Origin: Sphingorhabdus_B arenilitoris | GTDB taxonomy: Bacteria; Pseudomonadota; Alphaproteobacteria; Sphingomonadales; Sphingomonadaceae | NCBI RefSeq assembly: GCF_042651485.1 | Contig: NZ_JBHSDH010000006.1 | Span: forward strand, 34,878-98,877 | DNA: 64,000 bases | Reading direction: 5' to 3' | Shown here: one piece after another, positions 58,748 to 64,000 of the stretch | Layout of the letters: each line of letters starts with the position of its first letter | How positions within the stretch are numbered: the first letter of the stretch is position 1 | The notes under the pieces: model-generated | The model's input: the letters and a program-made list of their open reading frames with translations, nothing else | What the model was told of the DNA's origin: nothing | The model's database searches: none | Translations under genes and position numbers: made by a program

Positions 58748-61012
58748 ATGCGCCGTAATTTCACCGAAAAATCATTCCTGCTCTGTGCCGCCGGCGCGCT
58801 TGCCATGACCAGCAGCGCAGCGATTGCCGCTGATGATGCGCCAGACAGCGGGCCTACCGCCGCCGTGAGCGCGGCCACCGCCGACATGACGGCGCCGCTT
58901 GCCTATCCCGATACGAAAAAGGTCGATGTGACCGAGGAGCAATTTGGCGTGCAGGTCGCCGACCCCTATCGCTGGTTGGAGGATGACGTGCGGGGCAGCA
59001 AGGAAGTGGCCGATTGGGTCGCGTCGCAAAAGGCGGTGGCGGATGGTTATCTGGACAGCCTGCCGGGGAAGGACGCGCTGGCCGCAAAGATGAAGGCCTT
59101 GTTCAATTATGAGCGCTATAGCTTGCCCGACGAAGCAGGGAGCACTTATTTTTTCACCAAGAATGACGGCCTGCAAAATCAATCGGTGCTCTACGCGCGC
59201 AAGGGGCTAAAGGGTAAGGACCGCGTCCTGATTGATCCGAACACATGGGCAACCGACGGCGCTACCGCGCTGGACGCCTGGGTGCCATCCAAAAATGGCA
59301 AGCTGCTGGCTTATTCGGTCCAGGATGGCGGATCGGATTGGCGCACGATCCGCGTGCTGGATGTGGTGACGGGCAAGGTGCTGACGGACGAAATTAAATG
59401 GGCCAAATTCACCAACATCGCCTGGGTCGGAAATGAAGGTTTCCTCTATTCGCGATTTGCCGAGCCGAAGGAGGGTGAGGCGTTTCAGGAATTGAACTTC
59501 AATCAAACGGTCTATTTCCATAAGATCGGCACGCCGCAGAGCGCCGATGAAGTGGTCTATGCAACCCCGGACCGAAAGGAGCTCGGTCACACAGCTGAGG
59601 TGACGCAGGATGGCCGCTGGGTAGTGCTGACCAGCTCGTCGGGGACGGATGAGAAATATGAGCTGAATGTGATTCCGTTGGGCAAGAAGCGGGCTTGGAA
59701 GGTGCAGCCTTTGGTGCAGGGCCTCGATTATGACTGGCAACTGGTCGAAGGGATTGGTGACACACTCTATTTTGTAACCAACAAAAATGCGCCGAAGCTG
59801 AAAGTTCTCAGCGTCGATTTGAAAGCTATAAGAACTTTCAGAGGGCCATGTGGTTTTGATCCCAGCAAAGAATGCAATCTGTGGGATTATGTTTTCACCG
59901 ACATCATCCCCGAACGCGAAGAGACCCTCGCTCGCGCGCAGATTGTCGGCGACCGGTTGGTGCTGTCCTATCTGAAGGACGCGGCGTCGATGGCGATGAT
60001 GACCGACCTTCAGGGCGAGCCGGTGCAGCAGATCAGCCTGAACAGCATCGGCACCGCGTCGGGCTTTGGCGGCAGACCGGGCGATCCGGAAACTTTCTAC
60101 AGCTTCTCAAGCTTCAATCAGCCCGGCGCCGTCTACCGCTTTGACTCGCGCACCGGAAAATCCACGCCCTTCGCGCAGCCGCAGCTTAGTTTTCGGCCAG
60201 AGGATATAGCGCTATCTCAAATCTTCTATCCATCGAAGGATGGCACAAAAATCCCCATGTTCATTGTCCACCGAAAGGATTTGGACCTGTCGAGCGGCGC
60301 GCCCACGATCCTTTATGGCTATGGCGGCTTTAACCTGCCGCAGCTTCCCAGCTATAGCGCGGTCAGGATGGCGTGGATACAATCGGGCGGGGTGTTTGCG
60401 CTCGCCAATATCCGGGGCGGCAGCGAATATGGCAAGCCTTGGCACGATGCGGGGCGTTTGTTGAACAAGCAGAATGTGTTCGACGATTTCATCGCGGCGG
60501 GTGAGTATCTGATCGCTCAGGGGATTACCACAAAGGACAAGCTGGCCATCGAAGGCCGGTCGAACGGCGGCTTGCTGGTGGGTGCGGTGGTGAACCAAAG
60601 GCCAGACCTGTTCGCGGCGGGCCATGCGGCTGTTGGAGTGATGGATATGCTGCGTTTCGACCGGTTTACCGCCGGGCGTTACTGGGTGGACGATTATGGC
60701 TATCCGAACAAGGAGGAGGATTTCAGAAACCTGCTATCCTACTCGCCCTATCACAATATCAAATCGGGCAGCAAATATCCGGCGGTGATTGTTTCGACCG
60801 CCGACACCGACGACCGCGTGGTGCCGGGCCATAGCTTCAAATATATCAGCGCGCTGCAAGCCGCAGACACAGGCGACAAGCCCAAAATCATCCGCATTGA
60901 AAGCCGCGCAGGCCATGGGTCCGGCAAACCCACCGACAAGCTCATCGAAGAATATTCCGACATCTATGCCTTTTTAGCGAAATGGACGGGGCTTAACTTG
61001 ACGCAGCAATAA
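58748..61012 (+). CDS. periplasmic prolyl oligopeptidase (S9A)
   Basis: 754 residues with a signal peptide (AALAMTSSAAIAADD-like: ALAMTSSAAIA). Seven-bladed propeller then the alpha/beta hydrolase with Ser605 in EGRSNGGLL, Asp in STADTDDRVVPGH and His723 in AGHGSGKP. It cuts short peptides after proline; release of proline could feed PutP/PutA 50 kb away. Full length. Confidence 0.92.
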   Translation: MRRNFTEKSFLLCAAGALAMTSSAAIAADDAPDSGPTAAVSAATADMTAPLAYPDTKKVDVTEEQFGVQVADPYRWLEDDVRGSKEVADWVASQKAVADGYLDSLPGKDALAAKMKALFNYERYSLPDEAGSTYFFTKNDGLQNQSVLYARKGLKGKDRVLIDPNTWATDGATALDAWVPSKNGKLLAYSVQDGGSDWRTIRVLDVVTGKVLTDEIKWAKFTNIAWVGNEGFLYSRFAEPKEGEAFQELNFNQTVYFHKIGTPQSADEVVYATPDRKELGHTAEVTQDGRWVVLTSSSGTDEKYELNVIPLGKKRAWKVQPLVQGLDYDWQLVEGIGDTLYFVTNKNAPKLKVLSVDLKAIRTFRGPCGFDPSKECNLWDYVFTDIIPEREETLARAQIVGDRLVLSYLKDAASMAMMTDLQGEPVQQISLNSIGTASGFGGRPGDPETFYSFSSFNQPGAVYRFDSRTGKSTPFAQPQLSFRPEDIALSQIFYPSKDGTKIPMFIVHRKDLDLSSGAPTILYGYGGFNLPQLPSYSAVRMAWIQSGGVFALANIRGGSEYGKPWHDAGRLLNKQNVFDDFIAAGEYLIAQGITTKDKLAIEGRSNGGLLVGAVVNQRPDLFAAGHAAVGVMDMLRFDRFTAGRYWVDDYGYPNKEEDFRNLLSYSPYHNIKSGSKYPAVIVSTADTDDRVVPGHSFKYISALQAADTGDKPKIIRIESRAGHGSGKPTDKLIEEYSDIYAFLAKWTGLNLTQQ

Positions 61013-61029
61013 CCAATAGGGACAGCAAA

Positions 61030-61677
61030 ATGACGCAGCAACAATGGCAACCCCGACCCGTTGGCTGGTGGGAACGGCATATGGTCCCGCGCTTGATAAG
61101 CTGTGCCTGTTCGCAAGGGCAGTTTATGAAAGCGCGCAGCCGCATCGTGCCGTGTGCGTCGGGGGATGTCCTTGAACTGGGCTGCGGCGGCGGAATCAAT
61201 ATGGAATTTTACGATCCCGCCCGGATCAAAAGCTTTTCCGGGATTGATCCATCGCCGGCCCTGTTGGAGCAGTCGCGCAGCGCGGCGCAGGCATTGGGTA
61301 TTTCCGCCAATATATTAGGCGGCGTGGGCGAGGCGATGCCGTTTGATGATGACAGCTTCGACACATTGGTCTGCACATTCACCTTATGCTCGGTGGACGC
61401 ACAGCAACAGGTATTGTCCGAAATGTGCCGCGTGCTGCGTCCCGGCGGCCAAGTGTTGTTCCTTGAACATGGCAGCGCGCCCGATGCGAATGTGCAGAAA
61501 TGGCAACGGCGCATTGAACCTGTTTGGAAACGCATTGGCGGCAATTGCCATTTAACGCGGCCCATATCCGCCGCCTATCAAAATGCAGGCTTTACCGTGT
61601 CGCACGGCGATAAAGGCTATATGCCAAAGACCCCCAAGCCATTTGGATGGCTCGAATGGGGTGAGGCGCGGATGTAA
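61030..61677 (+). CDS. class I SAM-dependent methyltransferase
   Basis: 215 residues. Motif I LELGCGGGINMEFY, motif II FSGIDPSPALLEQ and CVLRPGGQVLFLEHG-like (VLRPGGQVLFLEHG). N-terminal WWERHMVPRLISCACSQGQFMKAR is common in a branch close to phospholipid and menaquinone-type methyltransferases. Target unknown. It follows the peptidase by 17 bases. Confidence 0.88.
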   Translation: MTQQQWQPRPVGWWERHMVPRLISCACSQGQFMKARSRIVPCASGDVLELGCGGGINMEFYDPARIKSFSGIDPSPALLEQSRSAAQALGISANILGGVGEAMPFDDDSFDTLVCTFTLCSVDAQQQVLSEMCRVLRPGGQVLFLEHGSAPDANVQKWQRRIEPVWKRIGGNCHLTRPISAAYQNAGFTVSHGDKGYMPKTPKPFGWLEWGEARM

Positions 61678-61705
61678 ATAACCCATCTGAAATGAAAAAT
61701 AGTGA

Positions 61706-61735
61706 TGTTCATAAAAATAGAGTTTTATATGAACA
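61706..61735 (+). terminator. AT-rich inverted repeat after the methyltransferase
   Basis: TGTTCATA (61706-61713) and TATGAACA (61728-61735) are perfect arms; AAAA/TTTT inside can extend it. It may stop transcription or bind a regulator of the next gene, whose start lies 96 bases on. Confidence 0.45.
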
Positions 61736-61831
61736 TTTCCTGACAGCATGGTTCAGTCTTGGGTCAAATCGCTTGTCCTAAAAAGTCTCCAACAGCCGGG
61801 AACAGCCCGCTGGTATTACAGGAGACATGTC

Positions 61832-62344
61832 ATGAAAAATATGACCAAAGCAATAATGGGGACTGCTGCTGCTGCGGCAATGGCTGTCTCTGCCAATCCA
61901 GCACTCGCCAAACATGGCGACCGAGATGATGGCATAAGCACCAGCGAAGTGATTGCTGGCGTCGCTATATTGGGCGGCATTGCGGCGATATTGTCGTCGA
62001 ATGATAATGACCGATATGACCGCGACTATCATCGCGGAGGCCGTGATGGCTTTTACCGCGGACGTGGCTATGACGGCGAACGCGCGGCGATTAACCGCTG
62101 CATCCGCACTGTCGAGCGCGGCAATCGCTATGGCTATGCCAAGGTTACCGACATCAGAGACATCGACCGCACCCGCTATGGCTATGCAGTCAAAGGCCGT
62201 TTGACGGTGAATAGCGGCTATCGCGACCGGTATGACCGTTATGGCCGGGGTGGTTATCGTAATTATGACAGCGGCAAATTCACCTGTTACGTAGAACGCG
62301 GCCGGGTGGTTGATATCGATTATCGCGGGATCAGGGGTTATTGA
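61832..62344 (+). CDS. exported Gly/Arg/Tyr-rich protein of unknown function
   Basis: 170 residues from the ATG at 61832, with AGGAGACATGTC before it. Signal peptide to about ANPALA. Then a hydrophobic segment EVIAGVAILGGIAAIL, an Asp/Arg/Tyr/Gly-rich middle (DRYDRDYHRGGRD), and a C-terminal domain with two cysteines (RCIRTVE, FTCYVE). The next gene has the same order of parts, so they are paralogues. Confidence 0.75.
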   Translation: MKNMTKAIMGTAAAAAMAVSANPALAKHGDRDDGISTSEVIAGVAILGGIAAILSSNDNDRYDRDYHRGGRDGFYRGRGYDGERAAINRCIRTVERGNRYGYAKVTDIRDIDRTRYGYAVKGRLTVNSGYRDRYDRYGRGGYRNYDSGKFTCYVERGRVVDIDYRGIRGY

Positions 62345-62362
62345 TCCGGATATAGAAAAATG

Positions 62363-62390
62363 GGGTTCAGCTTCGAGACAGGCTGAACCC
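62363..62390. repeat. hairpin GGGTTCAGC/GCTGAACCC
   Basis: Nine-base perfect arms and a 10-base loop, 19 bases after a stop codon. No T-run, so not a usual terminator; it may be a member of a dispersed palindrome family. Confidence 0.5.
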
Positions 62391-62443
62391 ACTATCTATG
62401 CGGCGCAGGGCAAAATGCCTGCGCATTTTATGGGGGCAATTTA

Positions 62444-63046
62444 ATGTATATATTCAAGAAAATAGCTCTGGGCAGCGCATCTGTGGCGATGATCCTTACA
62501 CCCGCTGCGCCGATAATGGCGGCGGATATGGGCACAACAGACCATGCACCACTCAGCGCCTATGACGGCGCGGCGAGTTATGATGATGACGCATCCTCTT
62601 ATCACCGGCGGGGCCGTTATCACCGGCACCGCGACCGAGTGGATGCAGGTGATGTGATTGCGGGCATTGGAATATTGGCGGGGATCGCGATTTTGGCCGA
62701 CGCCGCCAGCAAATCTAAGAAGCGCGACCGGGATGACCGGAATTATCCACAGGATTATCCGCGAGGTTATCCCCAAAACTACCCACAGGACAATCGGCAA
62801 AATTTCCCGCAAAACGGAACCGAGGGCGGATATGGCAGCGGCAATGATATTGGCGATGCGGTAGAGGCTTGTTCTGTCGCAGCAGAAAGCCGTGCAGGCG
62901 GCAATGCGCAGGTGGAACAGATTAGTTCGGTTACCCGTGACGGCGACGGCTGGCGGGTGGAGGGCGATCTGTCGGGTGCGCGCGTATCAAGCTTTAGCTG
63001 CGGCGTCACCGGCGGGCAGGTGGATTTTATCCAATTTAACGACTGA
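62444..63046 (+). CDS. exported Asp/Arg/Tyr-rich protein, paralogue of the preceding gene
   Basis: 200 residues. Signal peptide (ALGSASVAMILTPAAPIMA), a His/Arg-rich stretch (YHRRGRYHRHRDR), the hydrophobic DVIAGIGILAGIAILA that matches the same position in the upstream paralogue, an Asn/Tyr/Pro/Gln repeat zone (NYPQDYPRGYPQNYPQ) and a C-terminal domain with two cysteines (EACSVAAE, FSCGV). Unknown function, probably periplasmic. Confidence 0.75.
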   Translation: MYIFKKIALGSASVAMILTPAAPIMAADMGTTDHAPLSAYDGAASYDDDASSYHRRGRYHRHRDRVDAGDVIAGIGILAGIAILADAASKSKKRDRDDRNYPQDYPRGYPQNYPQDNRQNFPQNGTEGGYGSGNDIGDAVEACSVAAESRAGGNAQVEQISSVTRDGDGWRVEGDLSGARVSSFSCGVTGGQVDFIQFND

Positions 63047-63095
63047 TCCATGATCGGGGTGAGGCGGCGGATGGTTCGCCACCTCACCTGATTAT

Positions 63096-63895
63096 CTATG
63101 CCTTTGCCTTTAACGTGGCAGCGACATTAAACCCATGGCGTTCCAAAGCCTCCACGATTTTCTTGGCGCCTTCCAGATCGCCCCAGAACATCGGTCCGCC
63201 GCGATATACCGGCCAACCATAGCCATAAATCCATACCACATCGATGTCGGATGCGCGCTGTGCCTTGCCTTCCTCCAATATCAAATAACCTTCATTGACC
63301 ATGGGATATAGGGTGCGTTCGATGATCTCCTGATCGCTGATCTCGCGCTTTTGCATATTGGACGTGGCGCGAAATTCTTCGATAATCTCGGCAACCTCGG
63401 CGCTGGGTGTGGGCTGGCGCTTTTCATCATAATCGTAAAAGCCCTTCCCCGTTTTCTGACCCCAGCGCCCTTTGGCACATAGCGCGTCGCGGATATTTTC
63501 GATCCGGCTTTCATCGCGGTGCCAGCCGATATCGACACCGGCGAGGTCGCTCATTTGGAATGGCCCCATGGGCATACCAAAATCGGTATGCACTTTGTCA
63601 ATCTGCTGCGGCGTCGCTCCTTCCATCAATAGTTTGTTGGCTTCCAACTGGCGCGGTTTCAGCATCCGGTTGCCGATAAATCCGTCGCAGACACCGGCAA
63701 CTACCGCGACCTTGCCGATTTTCTTGCCAATCGCCATCGCCGTGGCCAGCGCATCATCCGCGGTTTTTTCGGCGCGGACAACTTCTAGCAATTTCATAAC
63801 ATTAGCCGGGGAAAAGAAATGCATACCCAGCACATCCTGCGGCCGCGATGTTGCGGCGGCGATTTCGTCAATGTCGAGGAAGCTGGTGTTGGACG
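63096..63895 (-). pseudogene. fadB: 3' part of a 3-hydroxyacyl-CoA dehydrogenase/enoyl-CoA hydratase gene, cut by an IS element
   Basis: The last ~266 residues of a FadB/FadJ-type multifunctional protein of fatty acid beta-oxidation: LASNTSFLDIDEIAAAT, RPQDVLGMHFFSPANVMKLLEVV, GNRMLKPRQLEANKLL, GPFQMSDLAGVDIG and GYGWPVYRGGPMFWGD. Going upstream on the minus strand the match stops at about 63895 (LASNT) and is followed directly by transposase sequence, so the N-terminal hydratase and NAD parts are separated or lost. An internal ATG at 63833 could start a fragment but is not a natural start. Confidence 0.88.
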
Positions 63896-64000
63896 CTAGG
63901 TCACCGACTCATTAAAGCGCAACCAGATGCGGATTGAGGCGAGTTGTACCGAGGCGAGATAATTGTCATCGCGCTTGTCGTATCGTGTTGCAACGGCACG
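63896..64000 (-). mobile_element. IS5-family insertion sequence, transposase 3' end (partial at window edge)
   Basis: Minus-strand codons from the window edge read RAVATRYDKRDDNYLASVQ and LASIRIWLRFNESVT, then TAG at 63896-63898. This is the typical C-terminus of IS5-like DDE transposases. The element continues beyond the window. The join with fadB falls at a CTAG. The terminal repeat cannot be checked with one end only. Confidence 0.82.

Overview
The window looks like chromosomal DNA of a marine or freshwater alphaproteobacterium of the order Sphingomonadales. The signs are the 16S rRNA type, the rRNA operon order (16S, tRNA-Ile, tRNA-Ala, 23S, 5S, tRNA-fMet), a TonB-dependent receptor, carotenoid hydroxylation (CrtZ) and a rhodopsin with its retinal-forming partner. 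No prophage, CRISPR array or plasmid backbone is visible; only a partial IS5-like element at the right edge is clearly mobile.

Layout: 1-0.8 kb, the tail of an unknown gene and a small lipoprotein, then about 0.8 kb without genes. 1.6-10.6 kb, a proline utilisation region: divergent Lrp-type regulator and putA, a TonB-dependent receptor, a CsaA-like protein and putP. 10.7-19.1 kb, tRNA-Ser, a secreted cyclophilin whose start is shifted by a poly-A run, leuC-small membrane protein-leuD, crtZ, a succinate-semialdehyde dehydrogenase and metY with a possible structured leader. 19.2-25 kb, an SMP-30 protein, a VIT transporter, a HAD hydrolase, a universal stress protein and the scoAB CoA-transferase, followed by two small membrane proteins and a broken serine hydrolase gene fused to a duplicated scoB end.

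25-27 kb holds a xanthorhodopsin-type proton pump followed directly by blh, which cleaves beta-carotene to retinal. With crtZ 11 kb away, the cell may make both the retinal and a hydroxylated carotenoid antenna. 27-32 kb carries a glutathione transferase, an EVE protein, a 2-oxoglutarate-type oxygenase, a glycosyltransferase and a polysaccharide flippase. 32-37.9 kb is one complete rRNA operon with promoter, boxA, processing stems, terminators and tRNA-fMet.

38-53.7 kb: a cupredoxin, an osmoprotectant ABC importer with fused permease and binding protein, acetyl-CoA synthetase, a membrane protein with a two-component system, galT-galK, and a RimK/RimB/aspartoacylase-like cluster. 54-56.6 kb is the alpha ribosomal operon (rpsM-rpsK-rpoA-rplQ). 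The rest has a DUF4166/saccharopine dehydrogenase-like pair, a periplasmic prolyl oligopeptidase, a methyltransferase, two related small secreted proteins, and a fadB-type gene cut by the IS element at the window end.

All functional names come from reading motifs by eye; no database search was run.
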